A stretch of DNA of 64,000 nucleotides from Rhodococcus triatomae BKS 15-14 (lineage in GTDB: Bacteria > Actinomycetota > Actinomycetes > Mycobacteriales > Mycobacteriaceae), in assembly GCA_000341795.1 (NCBI GenBank), contig AODO01000030.1:44202-108201 (forward strand), in the 5' to 3' direction. The notes under the pieces were generated by a model, which was not told where the DNA came from, did no database searches, and saw nothing but the letters and a program-made list of their open reading frames with translations. This document shows, piece by piece, positions 38,075 to 48,127 of the stretch. A program made the position numbers and the translations under genes. Numbering within the stretch: the stretch's first letter is position 1; each line of letters starts with the position of its first letter.

Positions 38075-39728
38075 TCCCGTCCCCCTCGTTCGACCGGAGC
38101 GCGGCGCCTCGCCGGCGCCCGTTCTGCTGTTGCTGTTGCTGTTGCTGCCCGGCGGACAGTTCGGGTCCGAGTTCGCTGTGACCCGGCCGAACCGGCTCAC
38201 CGACGAGCTCCCGGCCGCCGAGTTCGCGTTCGGCCTCGGGGACGCGGCTGGCGAGGACCCAGGTGTCCTTGCTGCCTCCCCCCTGACTGGAGTTGACGAC
38301 GAGCGACCCTTCCGGGAGCGCAACGCGGGTCAGTCCGCCCGGCAGCACCCAGACGCTCTCGCCGTCGTTGACCGCGAAGGGCCGCAGGTCGACGTGCCGC
38401 GGAGACAGCACGTCACCGACCTTGGTGGGGACGGTCGACAGTTGCACCACGGGCTGCGCGATCCAGCCGCGGGGGTCGGCGCGGACCTTCTCGCGGATCC
38501 CGGCCAGTTCCTCCCGCGTCGCGTCGGGCCCGAACACGATGCCGTAGCCACCCGAGCCCTCCACCGGCTTGATCACGAGTTCGTCCAGTCGTTCGAGGAC
38601 CTCCTCGCATTCGTCCGGCAACCAGCACCGGAACGTGTCGACGTTCTCCAGCAGCGGCTTCTCGCCGAGGTAGTACTCGATGATCTCGGGCACGTACGTG
38701 TAGACCAGCTTGTCGTCGCCCACTCCGTTGCCGACGGCGCTGGAGATGACGACGTTGCCCGCGCGGGCAGCGTTGAGGAGCCCGGCGACCCCGAGCACCG
38801 AGTCCGGCCGGAAGTGCAGCGGGTCGAGAAAGTCGTCGTCGATTCGCCGGTAGACGACGTCGACCTGCCGCTCCCCCTCGGTGGTGCGCATGTAGACGAC
38901 GTTGTCGCGGCAGAACAGGTCCCGCCCCTCGACGAGTTCGACGCCCATCTGCCGGGCCAGCAGCGAGTGCTCGAAGTAGGCGGAGTTCGCGATGCCGGGG
39001 GTGAGCACGACGACGGTCGGGTCTGCGGTGTTCACGGCCGCGGACGCTCGCAGTGCGCGGAGCAGGTGTGTGGAGTAGTCGCCGACCGACCGCACCCTGT
39101 GGGACGAGAAGAGGTCGGGGAACACCCGCGCCATCGTGCGCCGGTTCTCCATCACGTACGAGACACCGGACGGCGAGCGGAGATTGTCCTCGAGCACGCG
39201 GAAGGTGCCGTTGGCGTCGCGGACGATGTCGATTCCGGCCACGTGGATCCGGACCCCGTTCGGCGGGACGATGCCCATCGCCTGACGGTGAAAGTGGTCA
39301 CAGGAGGTGACCAGACGCTTCGGGACCACCCGGTCGCGGAGGATCTCCTGGTCCCCGTACACATCCGCGAGGAACATCTCGAGGGCGCGGACACGCTGCG
39401 CGATGCCGCGTTCGAGACCCGCCCACTCGCGTTCGGCGATCACCCGGGGTACGAGATCGAGCGGGAAGGGCCGCTCCTGCCCCGACAGCGAGAAGGTCAC
39501 GCCCTGGTCGACGAATGCGCGGGCCAGTGCATCGGTGCGGGCGGCGAGGGAAGCGGCGCTGGACGGCTGGAGGGCCGCGAAGATCCCCTCGTACGGTTCC
39601 CGGACGGTGCCGTCGGCGGCGAACATCTCGTCGTAGGCGAGTGCGTATCGCCCTATGTCGGTGTATCCGTCGAAAACAGCGCCCTCGGACTGTCCGGCCG
39701 CGGATCGGGTGGCGACTCGAGCGTTCAT
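38061..39728 (-). CDS. Circularly permuted ATP-grasp type 2 protein (Rv2411c-like)
   Basis: A 555-residue amidoligase-like enzyme (DUF404/DUF407 type). DNLRSPSGVSYVMENRR, VVYRRIDDDFLDP, VIKPVEGSGGYGIVFGP and the late PRHVDLRPFAVNDG are the core ATP- and substrate-site segments. It should form a peptide or isopeptide bond with ATP. The last 60 residues are low complexity and include eight glutamines encoded by a CAGCAA repeat. An ATG at 39728 starts the family region; the upstream in-frame extension is not supported. It heads a three-gene coupled operon. Confidence 0.9.
   Translation of the reverse strand: MNARVATRSAAGQSEGAVFDGYTDIGRYALAYDEMFAADGTVREPYEGIFAALQPSSAASLAARTDALARAFVDQGVTFSLSGQERPFPLDLVPRVIAEREWAGLERGIAQRVRALEMFLADVYGDQEILRDRVVPKRLVTSCDHFHRQAMGIVPPNGVRIHVAGIDIVRDANGTFRVLEDNLRSPSGVSYVMENRRTMARVFPDLFSSHRVRSVGDYSTHLLRALRASAAVNTADPTVVVLTPGIANSAYFEHSLLARQMGVELVEGRDLFCRDNVVYMRTTEGERQVDVVYRRIDDDFLDPLHFRPDSVLGVAGLLNAARAGNVVISSAVGNGVGDDKLVYTYVPEIIEYYLGEKPLLENVDTFRCWLPDECEEVLERLDELVIKPVEGSGGYGIVFGPDATREELAGIREKVRADPRGWIAQPVVQLSTVPTKVGDVLSPRHVDLRPFAVNDGESVWVLPGGLTRVALPEGSLVVNSSQGGGSKDTWVLASRVPEAERELGGRELVGEPVRPGHSELGPELSAGQQQQQQQQNGRRRGAALRSNEGDGNARS
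38124..38147 (-). repeat. CAGCAA hexanucleotide repeat (poly-Gln)
   Basis: On the minus strand CAG and CAA alternate to encode eight glutamines near the C-terminus of the ATP-grasp protein. Gain or loss of a unit keeps the frame, so length may vary between strains. Confidence 0.8.
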
Positions 39729-39841
39729 CGGCCCATGCTCCGACAGCCGTGTCACCGCCGCATCACGTACCGTAAACAGCAGATGTGCTCGATGAAACAA
39801 ACACGTTCCGGGTGGACGGGATGTGATCCACGCGCATCGGT

Positions 39842-39871
39842 TTGGGTCGGCACCCGTGCCACTGGTACAGT
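39842..39871 (+). promoter_or_regulatory. Probable rpsT promoter
   Basis: TTGGGT (39842-39847) and TACAGT (39866-39871) are separated by 18 bases. Predicted start about 39879 would give a 5' leader of some 65 bases before the rpsT GTG. Confidence 0.5.
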
Positions 39872-39942
39872 GGCCTGTCGGTGCATCATTGCGCCCACAG
39901 CTTTCTCAACCAGAAACCAGCGAAGACGACAGGATTTTACGC

Positions 39943-40203
39943 GTGGCCAACATCAAGTCCCAGGTGAAGCGGATCCGGACCAACGAGCGTCAGCGACTGC
40001 GCAACCAGTCGGTGAAGTCCTCGCTGCGTACCGCGATCCGTTCCTTCCGTGAGGCAGCTGCCGCGGGCGACAAGGACAAGGCCAACGAGCTCCTCGTCAC
40101 CGCCAGCCGCAAGCTCGACAAGGCAGCCAGCAAGGGCGTCATCCACGCCAACCAGGCTGCCAACAAGAAGTCGGCGCTCGCGCTCGCCGTCAACAAGCTC
40201 TGA
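39943..40203 (+). CDS. rpsT: 30S ribosomal protein S20
   Basis: An 86-residue S20: [21 protein letters not shown] at the start and [22 protein letters not shown] at the end. It is a helical 16S rRNA-binding protein of the small subunit body. The GTG start at 39943 follows AGGATTTTACGC. It is monocistronic and convergent with holA, separated by a strong terminator, the same position as Rv2412 in mycobacteria. Confidence 0.97.
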   Translation: MANIKSQVKRIRTNERQRLRNQSVKSSLRTAIRSFREAAAAGDKDKANELLVTASRKLDKAASKGVIHANQAANKKSALALAVNKL

Positions 40204-40273
40204 CACACCCTGTGTGACGGCTCCGCCGTCCACGGACTCGGCGGCCCGTCCGTCGACGCACGTCATCGCTGGA

Positions 40274-40304
40274 GACCGCCCCGTCCTCGGATCGGGCGGT
40301 CTTT
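40274..40304 (+). terminator. rpsT terminator
   Basis: GACCGCCC (40274-40281) pairs with GGGCGGTC (40294-40301) around a 12-base loop and is followed by TTTC on the plus strand. It ends rpsT and may also act for the convergent holA. Confidence 0.85.
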
Positions 40305-40341
40305 CGCGTACCCGGGCCGGGTTCGAATCGCCGGTTCGCGA

Positions 40342-41301
40342 CTACGACCGCAGTTCGGCGACTCGGCCCACGGCGTATTCCACCGCGTAGTCCGCGTCCG
40401 CGGCGGCACCCTTGACGTCGGCATTGAGCTGCGCCACCACGCGCAGTGCCGCTCCGAGCGACTCGGGGCTCCACCCTCGCGCCTGGGCCTGGGCGTTCTT
40501 CACCTTCCACGGCGGCATCCCGAGACCCGACGCCATCTTGAACGGGTCGCCCCGCCCCGCGGAGTCGACTCGGGCGATGGTGTGCACGGCAGCTGCGAGC
40601 GCATCGGCGAGCAGCACGTGCGGGACGCCACGCAACATCGCCCACCGCAACGCCTCCAGCGCACCGGAGCGGTTGCCCGCCACCGCGAGGTCCGCAACAT
40701 CGAAACCCGAGACCTCCGCCTTCCCCGAGTAGTACCGCTGCACCGCCGCGGAGTCGATCCGGCCACCCGTGTCGGCCGCCAGCTGCGAACAGGCGGCGGC
40801 GAGCTCCCTCAGGTCCGACCCGACCGCGTCGAGGACGGTCTCGATCACCTCGGGCGACACCCTGACCCCCGCCGCGCGGAACTCGCCGCGGACGAAGTCG
40901 ACGCGCTCGGAGGCCTTGAGCTTCCCGCACTCGTGCACCTGCGCGCCTGATTTCTGCAGGGCCCCGACCATCGCCTTCGCGCGGCCGCCGCCCGAATGCA
41001 GCACGACGAGCGTGAATCCTTCGGGCGGTGCCACAGCCGCGTCGAGCACCAGCGTGACCGCGTCCTTGCCCGCCTCCGCGGCCGCCTCGAGAACGATCAC
41101 CTTGTCCTCGGCGAACAGGGACGGGCTCAGCAGCTCGGCGAGTTCGGCGGGACTCGCGTCGCCGGTGCGCAACCGCTCCACCGGCACCTCCGCCGGATTC
41201 CCGGACGCTCCCCTCACCGTTGTGACGATGGACGCGACGGCCCGCTCGACGAGGAAGTCCTCGTCCCCGAGGACCAGATGCAGCTGCGGATTCGAACTCA
41301 C
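40342..41301 (-). CDS. holA: DNA polymerase III subunit delta
   Basis: A 319-residue clamp-loader delta subunit. [15 protein letters not shown] begins the AAA-like domain, [16 protein letters not shown] and [24 protein letters not shown] are family segments, and the C-terminal collar domain holds [24 protein letters not shown]. It opens the beta clamp. Its GTG start overlaps the comEC stop (GTGA). Confidence 0.92.
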   Translation of the reverse strand: MSSNPQLHLVLGDEDFLVERAVASIVTTVRGASGNPAEVPVERLRTGDASPAELAELLSPSLFAEDKVIVLEAAAEAGKDAVTLVLDAAVAPPEGFTLVVLHSGGGRAKAMVGALQKSGAQVHECGKLKASERVDFVRGEFRAAGVRVSPEVIETVLDAVGSDLRELAAACSQLAADTGGRIDSAAVQRYYSGKAEVSGFDVADLAVAGNRSGALEALRWAMLRGVPHVLLADALAAAVHTIARVDSAGRGDPFKMASGLGMPPWKVKNAQAQARGWSPESLGAALRVVAQLNADVKGAAADADYAVEYAVGRVAELRS

Positions 41302-43637
41302 CGGTCGATCGTCCCACGCCGGTACGTCACCGCCACACCGCCACCGCCGGACCGGCCGACCGCGATGTCACCCCCGAGGTCGGTGCGGGCGACGGTCGCG
41401 CCCATCTCCTGCAGTGTCCGCAGTGTGTCCGGGTTCGGGTGGCCGAAGGTGTTGTCCGCGCCGACGGACACGACAACCAGCCTCGCCCCGACGGCGCGAA
41501 GGAACTCCGGCGTGGTCGTCCGCGAACCGTGGTGTGGCAGTTTGAGGATGTCCGCGCCGAGCGGTACCCCGTCCCGCAGGAGGTCACGCTGGCCGGGTAC
41601 CTCGACGTCACCGGTCAGCAGGATGCGTCCGGCAACCGTGTCGACGGACATCACCAGCGACTGGTCGTTCGCGGCGCCGTCGGCGTCGTCCGGATCGCGG
41701 GGCGCGGGCAGCGTCGGACCGAGCACCCGCAGGGTCACCGAACCCGCGGTCAGCACCTGCCCGGCGCGGACCGTGGTGAGCGGGACGCCGTCACCGGCCG
41801 CCGCCTTCCGCACCAGCTCGTAGGCCTGCGACGGAAGTCGCATCGGTCCGGTCACGACCTGCGCGACGGATCGTCCGTGCAGTACTCCGGCCAGACCGTC
41901 GACGTGGTCGGCGTGCAGGTGGGTGAGCACGACGGCGTGGACGGTTCGCACTCCCAGGCGGTCGAGACAGCCGTCCACGGCACGCGTGTCCGGTCCGGCG
42001 TCGACGACCACCGCGGACCCGCCGCCCGCGGCGAGGACGAGGGCGTCGCCCTGTCCGACGTCGCAGGCCACGAGAACCCAGCCCGGCGCGGGCCAGCCGG
42101 GAGCGAGCATCCGAACCGGAACCCACACGACAACGAGCCCGACCACGACCGCGAGGGCCGCCGTCCGCAGCCGGCGCAGCGCCACCGCGGCGACCGTCGC
42201 CGCGACGGCCACCGCGAGGATCCCGAACCCGACCACACCGGACGGCACGGTGAGGAGTGCGCCCGGCAGCCCCGCGGCCTCGCGCGCCACCCGGAGCAGC
42301 CACCACAGCGGGGGGCCGGTCGTCAGCGCGGCGACCTCGCCGAGCGGCACCCACATCGTTGCCGCGGCCGCGACCACCGCACCGATCACCGTGACCGGCG
42401 CGATCACCGGGGCGACAAGGAGATTCGCCGCGATCGCCACGGTGCTCACCGTTCCCGACATGGCCGCCACGATCGGCAGGGTGACGACGTGGGCGGCGAC
42501 CGCGACCGCGACGGCCTCCGCGAGCGGGCGTGGCCATCCGCGGAGCTGCCATCGCCGCGCCCAGCGGGGCGCGATGAGGACCAGCGCTGCGGTCGCGGCA
42601 ACGGACAGCGCGAATCCCCAGTTGACGGCGAGTTCCGGGAACCATGCGAGCAGCGCGACGACCGCACCGCCCAACGCGGGCATCGCCTGGCGGCGCCTGC
42701 CGGCGACGATCGCCAGCAACACGACCGCGCCCATCGCCGCGGCTCGCAACACACTCGCGGACGGCCTTGCCAGAATCACGAAGCCGAGCAGCGCGACACC
42801 CGCCACCGTCGCCGACGTGCCCGGCCCGAGTGCAGCGGCCCTGGTCAGAAGCAGCACTGCACCCAGCAGGATCGACACGTTGGCGCCCGACACCGCTGTC
42901 AGATGGGCGAGTCCGGCCGCGGTGAAGTCGTCGGCCACGGGCTGCGGCAGATTCGAGGTGTCACCGACCACGAGGCCGGGAAGCAGTCCCGCGGCGTCGT
43001 CGGACAGTGCGCGGGAGGCGGCCTCGGCGAAGCGATCCCGCACGTACCCGGCCGCGCGCTGGTGCCAGGGTGGCTCACCGACGACCGTCGGTGGCCCGGT
43101 CGCGCGGACCACCGCGACCGTCAGGTCCGCGCGGTCGGTTTCATCTGCCCTGCCCCGGAACTGGACACGAGCCCCCGGAAGCAGGTCCCGCCACCCTTCG
43201 CCCGGGGCGAAGACCAGCACCGCTCCCCCGACGTCGAACGCGTCCCGTCCGGCGGTCATCGAGCGAAGCGTGACGCGGACCATGACGGTGTCCCCGGTTC
43301 GTCCACGGACCGCGCGTGGATCGTCGGAGACGGCCGCGATCAGTGTGACGTCACCGCCGCGCTCCGCGACCGCGGCGAGGGGATGGGTGTGCACGGCCTG
43401 GACACGGGTGGCCGTCGCGACCGCGAAGCCCGCCCCGATCAGCAGCGCCGCGATCAGCGTCCCCGCCATCGCCGGTGCGCGGGTGCGCAGGCCGACCACC
43501 ACAGCGATCGCCACCAGCGCGAGCACTGCGAGCCACACCGCCGCGCGCGCACCGAACCCGATTCCGACAGCGGTTGCCGCCCAGGCCGATCCAGCGGACG
43601 GAAGCAGGCGCAGGTCGACGATGCGCGGTCGGCTCAC
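41298..43637 (-). CDS. comEC: ComEC/Rec2-family DNA uptake channel
   Basis: A 779-residue polytopic protein. An N-terminal membrane and OB-like DUF4131 part is followed by the competence domain ([19 protein letters not shown] is its hallmark) and a cytoplasmic metallo-beta-lactamase domain with [12 protein letters not shown] and LPHHGSRTT. In transformable bacteria it passes single-stranded DNA through the membrane and may degrade the other strand. GTG at 43637 overlaps the comEA stop. Upstream in-frame sequence lies within comEA and is not used. Confidence 0.92.
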   Translation of the reverse strand: MSRPRIVDLRLLPSAGSAWAATAVGIGFGARAAVWLAVLALVAIAVVVGLRTRAPAMAGTLIAALLIGAGFAVATATRVQAVHTHPLAAVAERGGDVTLIAAVSDDPRAVRGRTGDTVMVRVTLRSMTAGRDAFDVGGAVLVFAPGEGWRDLLPGARVQFRGRADETDRADLTVAVVRATGPPTVVGEPPWHQRAAGYVRDRFAEAASRALSDDAAGLLPGLVVGDTSNLPQPVADDFTAAGLAHLTAVSGANVSILLGAVLLLTRAAALGPGTSATVAGVALLGFVILARPSASVLRAAAMGAVVLLAIVAGRRRQAMPALGGAVVALLAWFPELAVNWGFALSVAATAALVLIAPRWARRWQLRGWPRPLAEAVAVAVAAHVVTLPIVAAMSGTVSTVAIAANLLVAPVIAPVTVIGAVVAAAATMWVPLGEVAALTTGPPLWWLLRVAREAAGLPGALLTVPSGVVGFGILAVAVAATVAAVALRRLRTAALAVVVGLVVVWVPVRMLAPGWPAPGWVLVACDVGQGDALVLAAGGGSAVVVDAGPDTRAVDGCLDRLGVRTVHAVVLTHLHADHVDGLAGVLHGRSVAQVVTGPMRLPSQAYELVRKAAAGDGVPLTTVRAGQVLTAGSVTLRVLGPTLPAPRDPDDADGAANDQSLVMSVDTVAGRILLTGDVEVPGQRDLLRDGVPLGADILKLPHHGSRTTTPEFLRAVGARLVVVSVGADNTFGHPNPDTLRTLQEMGATVARTDLGGDIAVGRSGGGGVAVTYRRGTIDR

Positions 43638-44422
43638 CGCACGATCACGAGGTCGCGCAGCTTCTCGAGCCGCGCGGGACCTATCCCGTCGACCTCGCCG
43701 AGTTGCTCGACGTCGGTGAAGCTCCCGTTCTCGGTGCGCCACTCGATGATCGACGTCGCGGTGACCGGACCGACTCCGGGCAGCTCGTCCAACTGCTCTT
43801 CTGTCGCGGTGTTGAGGTTCACCGGGCCACCGGCCGTGTCGCCCGCGGCGCCCGGACCGACGGAGGCGCTCCCGGCAACGGGCACCGAGCCGGGTGGCGG
43901 TGCCAGCCCCACCAGTACCTGATCGCCGTCGGCGAGCTTCTGTGCGAGATTGAGCCCCAGCAGGTCCGCGCCCTCCCGCGCCCCACCGGCCGCCGCCAGT
44001 GCATCGGCGATCCGAGATCCGTCCGGCAGCCGCACCAGCCCACCCGCGTGGACGAGCCCGACGACACTGACGACGATCTCGGGTGCCGCGTCGGGAACCG
44101 ACGAGGCGGTCCTCGCGGAGATCTCGGAGATCTCGTCCACCGTGCTCGCCGCGGGCAACGGGGCCACCGCCTGTGGGACGGGACGGTCCCGCCAGACCAC
44201 GACGCCACCCACTCCGGCGGCGATCACCGCAACGGACGCCAACGCAGCGACACCACGGCGACCCGGCGCGAACCTCACCCGCGGACCCGGCGCGGGGGCG
44301 TCCGCGTCGAGCCAGCCCGGTTGCGTCACTGGAGTGGCCGGATCGACCTCGTCCGCATCGTCGACGGCGGTGACGGAATCCAGCCGCCGCCGGATCTGCT
44401 CACGAATCTCGGTGCTGCCCAT
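43634..44422 (-). CDS. comEA: ComEA-like DNA-binding protein
   Basis: A 262-residue protein with a cytoplasmic N-terminal 50 residues, one membrane helix (GVAALASVAVIAAGVGGVVVW), a SLBB domain (EIVVSVVGLVHAGGLVRLPDG) and paired helix-hairpin-helix motifs at the C-terminus (NLNTATEEQLDELPGVGPVTA and VEQLGEVDGIGPARLEKLR). It should bind incoming double-stranded DNA outside the membrane and hand it to ComEC. Coupled to comEC by a 4-bp overlap. Confidence 0.92.
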   Translation of the reverse strand: MGSTEIREQIRRRLDSVTAVDDADEVDPATPVTQPGWLDADAPAPGPRVRFAPGRRGVAALASVAVIAAGVGGVVVWRDRPVPQAVAPLPAASTVDEISEISARTASSVPDAAPEIVVSVVGLVHAGGLVRLPDGSRIADALAAAGGAREGADLLGLNLAQKLADGDQVLVGLAPPPGSVPVAGSASVGPGAAGDTAGGPVNLNTATEEQLDELPGVGPVTATSIIEWRTENGSFTDVEQLGEVDGIGPARLEKLRDLVIVR

Positions 44423-44508
44423 ACCCCGACGCTAGGGCGGCGCGCCGACCGGGCTTCCCCGTCGGGCGGCCGAAACGGACCGGCCTGTGGATGGGACGCG
44501 CCTGTGGA

Positions 44509-45408
44509 CTATTCGCTCCGCGCGTCGAACGACGCGGGCAGCTCACTGCCACCGGGCACCACCAGCACCCCCACCGCGCCCGGCCCGAGATGACTCGCCA
44601 CCACCGGGCCGAGTTCGGCGACCACGCACTCGCCGACATCGGGCAGACGCTCGCGGAGCGCGGCGGCAACCTGTTCCGCGCGCTCGGCGGCGTGAACGTG
44701 GTGCACCGCGACCGCGACGTCGCGGCTCTCCGTTCCGGGCAGCTCCCTGGTTCCGGCCGCCGCCAGTTCGACGGCGCCGTCGACGAGCCGCCCGAGCGCC
44801 TTCGTGACGGTGCGGGTCTTCTCCCGCAACACGAGCTTCCCGTCGACCAGGTGCAGCACGGGCTTCATCGCGAGCGCGGTCCCGAACAGCGCGGCCGCCG
44901 TGCCGATCCGACCGCCTCGGCGCAGATGGTCGAGCCGGTCGACCATGATCAGCACGCGGCCCCGGTCGGCGACCTCGACGGCCCGCTCGTACACCGCCCG
45001 TAGGCTGCCACCCGCTCGCGCCACGCGGGCTGCGGCGAGCACGGCGTACCCCAGTGCCATTGCGGTGGAACGTGAGTCGACGATCCGAACCTTCTCCCCG
45101 AGTTCCTGGGCTGCCTGTCGCCCGGCATCCCAGGTCCCGGACAGCTGCCGCGAGATGTGCACTGCGACGACCCCGTCCCCGTCACTGTCCTCCAGGGCCT
45201 GCGCGTAGGCGTCCGTCAGTTCGCCCGGGGAGGCACCGGACGTGGTGATTCCCGCTCCGACGAACAGGTTCGCCGGCATCTCGTCGACACCGTCGCGCAG
45301 GTCGAGCCCGTCGACCAGCACGTGCAGCGGGACGATCCGGATACCCAGGTCCGCCGCGACCTCCGGTTCGAGACCGCAGGACGAGTCCGTGACCACGACG
45401 ACCGCCAT
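44509..45408 (-). CDS. DegV-family fatty-acid-binding protein
   Basis: A 299-residue DegV protein: VVTDSSCGLEPEVAADLGIRIVPLHV, TTSGASPGELTDAY, HISRQLSGTWDAGRQAAQ and MVDRLDHLRRGGRIG. DegV (FakB) proteins carry an acyl chain between two domains and present it to a FakA kinase; no FakA is in the window. It lies six bases after the octanoyltransferase-like gene, so supplying or sensing acyl groups for that enzyme is a thought, not evidence. Confidence 0.9.
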   Translation of the reverse strand: MAVVVVTDSSCGLEPEVAADLGIRIVPLHVLVDGLDLRDGVDEMPANLFVGAGITTSGASPGELTDAYAQALEDSDGDGVVAVHISRQLSGTWDAGRQAAQELGEKVRIVDSRSTAMALGYAVLAAARVARAGGSLRAVYERAVEVADRGRVLIMVDRLDHLRRGGRIGTAAALFGTALAMKPVLHLVDGKLVLREKTRTVTKALGRLVDGAVELAAAGTRELPGTESRDVAVAVHHVHAAERAEQVAAALRERLPDVGECVVAELGPVVASHLGPGAVGVLVVPGGSELPASFDARSE

Positions 45409-45414
45409 CGGCGA

Positions 45415-46206
45415 CTACCGGGCTCCGTCGGCGGCCGCGCTCACGTCGCCCGAACCGGCCTCCGCGAGTGCCGCGCGGATGGTCGTGAGCATCGCCTCGG
45501 CGACCGCGGCGTGACCGTTCCAGCCCCAGTGGATGCCGTCGGGATTCCCCTCGCCCGAGTAGATGTCGGGGCGAACGGCCTGCGCGAGGTCGACGAGCGG
45601 CACGTTCTTCTCCCGGCCCCACGCTTCGAGGGCGTCGACGGCCGCGGGGCGACCCGCGTGCACCTTGCCGTAGGCCTCGCTGAGATGTACCGAGGGCAGG
45701 CAGCCGATGATCGGCAACTCCGGCCGCATGTACTCCAGAGAGGTGCGGCACTCCTCCAGGTACTCGACGCTCAGCTTCGGTGGGAGTGCCACCGGCCAGC
45801 CCAGCGGTGCGAGGCGCGGTTGCAGCCACTGGTACGCGGTGCGGACCTGACGACGCAACGCGGGCGGCCGGATGTAGCGGAGCGTCTCGCGGAGCGCCGT
45901 CGGGAGCGGCGACGGCAGCGAATCCATGCCGCCGACCGCGAAGACCACCGCACCCGCCCGGGGCACGGTCGCCCACACTCGCGGGTCCTGGATCAGCGCC
46001 CAGTAGGCGTCTCGGCTGGTCCAGCCGATCCGCGCGACCAGTTCGACGTCCCAGCCGAGTTCGGCGGCGACGAGGCTCGGCCAGATCTTCGGATGGTCCG
46101 CCGCGAGACCGCCCTTGGGACCGAAGTAGGACAGCGAGTCCGCGATCACCAGCAACGTCGGCCGCCGGTCGCCGGTCACGTCGACGTTCGTCAGCTCAGA
46201 GGACAT
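45415..46206 (-). CDS. octT: SGNH-fold acyltransferase, OctT-like (Rv2418c-like)
   Basis: A 263-residue SGNH/GDSL-type protein. The nucleophile block is [14 protein letters not shown] (Ser near 24), and the Asp-His pair is in [14 protein letters not shown]. The mycobacterial homologue is the octanoyltransferase that acylates glucosylglycerate-type primers of methylglucose lipopolysaccharide. It overlaps gpgP by 11 bp, and GpgP makes that primer, which strengthens the assignment. Gene symbol by analogy. Confidence 0.8.
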   Translation of the reverse strand: MSSELTNVDVTGDRRPTLLVIADSLSYFGPKGGLAADHPKIWPSLVAAELGWDVELVARIGWTSRDAYWALIQDPRVWATVPRAGAVVFAVGGMDSLPSPLPTALRETLRYIRPPALRRQVRTAYQWLQPRLAPLGWPVALPPKLSVEYLEECRTSLEYMRPELPIIGCLPSVHLSEAYGKVHAGRPAAVDALEAWGREKNVPLVDLAQAVRPDIYSGEGNPDGIHWGWNGHAAVAEAMLTTIRAALAEAGSGDVSAAADGAR

Positions 46207-46855
46207 CGCCGGCCACCGAGGCAGAGGCGTTCCACACGTCCAGACGCCACGACAGCGCGTCGGGTGAACCGTGCCCGCTGAGCTGAACCCAGCTGGTGTT
46301 GCCGAGGCCGCCGAGGACGGGCCAGCGCTCGACGGGAAGGTCGAGCAGCGCCGCCGTCAGGGCTGCGATCAGTCCCCCGTGGGCGACGACCACCACCGGC
46401 TCCTCACCCCAGCCCGGGCGCGCGGCCACCAGTTCCTCGACCACGGGCACCGCGCGCCGGGCCACCTCGATACGGCTCTCGCCGCCCGGCGGAGACCACG
46501 ACGCGTCGGCGCGCCACGCCGCCCGGGCGCCGGGATCGCGCTCGTCGACCTGGGTGTGGGTGAGACCCTGCCACTCACCGAGGTGGGTCTCCCGAAGCCG
46601 CGTGTCGGTGCTGACGACCAGTCCCGTGTGTTCACCGAGCGCGGTCGCGGTGTCCAGTGCGCGACGCAGGTCCGAACTGACGATCTCGATCGGCGCGCGC
46701 TCCGCGAGCGACTTCGCCGCCGACTTCGCCTGCAGCCGACCGAGCTCGGACAGGTCGGTGTCGAGCTGACCCTGCATCCGGTCGCCCGCGTTGTACTCCG
46801 TCTGACCGTGCCGAAGCAGGATCAGCCGCCGCGCCCGCGACAGCGAGGACGTCAC
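46196..46855 (-). CDS. gpgP: Glucosyl-3-phosphoglycerate phosphatase
   Basis: A 219-residue histidine phosphatase. The phospho-accepting His is in [12 protein letters not shown] (about 15), the acid residue is in [11 protein letters not shown] and the second His is in [12 protein letters not shown]. In mycobacteria the homologue (Rv2419c) removes phosphate from glucosyl-3-phosphoglycerate to yield glucosylglycerate, the first dedicated intermediate of methylglucose lipopolysaccharide. GTG at 46855 overlaps the rsfS stop by 4 bp; the longer open frame upstream is rsfS and nadD shadow. Specificity is inferred from context. Confidence 0.85.
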   Translation of the reverse strand: MTSSLSRARRLILLRHGQTEYNAGDRMQGQLDTDLSELGRLQAKSAAKSLAERAPIEIVSSDLRRALDTATALGEHTGLVVSTDTRLRETHLGEWQGLTHTQVDERDPGARAAWRADASWSPPGGESRIEVARRAVPVVEELVAARPGWGEEPVVVVAHGGLIAALTAALLDLPVERWPVLGGLGNTSWVQLSGHGSPDALSWRLDVWNASASVAGDVL

Positions 46856-47313
46856 AGTCCGGACTCCGGTTCGTCGTCGAGGTCGGCATCGGTCAGTGCG
46901 CGGTCGTCCGTGACGTCGCCGTCGGAGCCGGCACCCCACTCGGCGGTGCGGGGCTCGATGCCGTCCACGGTCACGACCGGGCAGTCCTTCCACAGCCGCT
47001 CCAGGCCGTAGAAGTTGCGCTCGTCGTCGTGCTGCACGTGCACGACGAGGTCGACGTAGTCGAGCAGCGCCCAGCGGCCCTCGCGGGTGCCCTCCTTGCG
47101 GACCGGCTTGTGCCCGGCCTCGCGCAGCTTGTCCTCGATGTTCTCCACCACCGAGTTGACCTGGCGCTCGTTGGACGCGGACGCGATCACGAAGCAGTCG
47201 GTGATCACCAACTGCTCCGACACGTCCAGGACCACCACGTCGTTGGCCAGCTTCTCGTCGGCTGCCAGCGCGGCGATCCGCGACATCTCGAGTGCTTCGG
47301 CGGATGCGCTCAC
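46852..47313 (-). CDS. rsfS: Ribosomal silencing factor
   Basis: A 153-residue RsfS (Iojap/DUF143). LANDVVVLDVSEQLVITDCFVIASASNERQV and GRWALLDYVDLVVHVQHDDERNFYGLERLW are the signature blocks. It binds uL14 on the 50S subunit and blocks 30S joining in starvation. The last 35 residues are an acidic, probably disordered tail. GTG at 47313 directly abuts the nadD stop at 47314. Confidence 0.95.
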   Translation of the reverse strand: MSASAEALEMSRIAALAADEKLANDVVVLDVSEQLVITDCFVIASASNERQVNSVVENIEDKLREAGHKPVRKEGTREGRWALLDYVDLVVHVQHDDERNFYGLERLWKDCPVVTVDGIEPRTAEWGAGSDGDVTDDRALTDADLDDEPESGL

Positions 47314-48054
47314 TTAGGTGTTCTCCCGGTTCTGGGTTCGGCTGGAGTTGTGGGTCGTGCCCGTGTCGTGCTGCGGTGCCGGTCCCGACACCGTGATCGC
47401 GCCGTCGCGACGCTCCGCGCCGCGCGGCCGATACAGGTTCCGCTTCGAGATGTACTGCACCACCCCGTCCGGCACCAGGTACCAGACGGGCCGGTTCTCG
47501 CTCGCACGCAGTCGGCAGTCCGTCGACGAGATCGCCATCGCGGGGATCTCGACGAGCGTCAGCGCGTCGGCGGGCTGGCCGGCGAGATGATCCGCGAGGT
47601 GATCGATGCCCAGTTCGAACCCGGGCCTGCTCACGCCCACGAACTTCGCGAGCTCGAACATCTCCTCCCAATTCTGCCAGGTGAGGATCGTCTCGAGCGC
47701 GTCGGCGCCCGTGATGAAGTACAGATCCGCGTCGGGATGCTGGCGGTGCAGGTCGCGCAGCGTGTCGACCGTGTAGGTGTCCTTGTGTCGGTCCACGTCG
47801 ACGCGGCTCACCGAGAAACTCGGGTTCGACGCGGTCGCGATCACCGTCATGAGGTAGCGGTCCTCGGCGGCGCTGACGTTCTTGCCCGCCTTCTGCCACG
47901 GCTGTCCCGTCGGGACGAAGATGACCTCGTCGAGATCGAAGCGGTCCTTCACCTCGCTCGCCGCGACGAGATGGCCGTGGTGGATCGGGTCGAACGTCCC
48001 ACCCATCACGCCCAGCCGGCGGCGACGCGTGGCCGCCCTGTCTCCCTTGTGCAC
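47314..48054 (-). CDS. nadD: Nicotinate-nucleotide adenylyltransferase
   Basis: A 246-residue NadD that joins ATP and nicotinate mononucleotide in NAD synthesis. [12 protein letters not shown] is the nucleotidyltransferase motif (about 17-28), with [10 protein letters not shown] and the phosphate-binding ISSTDCR later. An extra C-terminal tail of about 35 residues is hydrophilic. GTG at 48054 ([18 protein letters not shown]) gives a short basic lead; the frame is open upstream without a better start. Confidence 0.95.
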   Translation of the reverse strand: MHKGDRAATRRRRLGVMGGTFDPIHHGHLVAASEVKDRFDLDEVIFVPTGQPWQKAGKNVSAAEDRYLMTVIATASNPSFSVSRVDVDRHKDTYTVDTLRDLHRQHPDADLYFITGADALETILTWQNWEEMFELAKFVGVSRPGFELGIDHLADHLAGQPADALTLVEIPAMAISSTDCRLRASENRPVWYLVPDGVVQYISKRNLYRPRGAERRDGAITVSGPAPQHDTGTTHNSSRTQNRENT

Positions 48055-48127
48055 GATCGTCGAGCTTACTGGGCGCCGCCGGTGACGATCCGGCAGCACG
48101 CTGCCGCGACCATCCGCCGCGACACGG

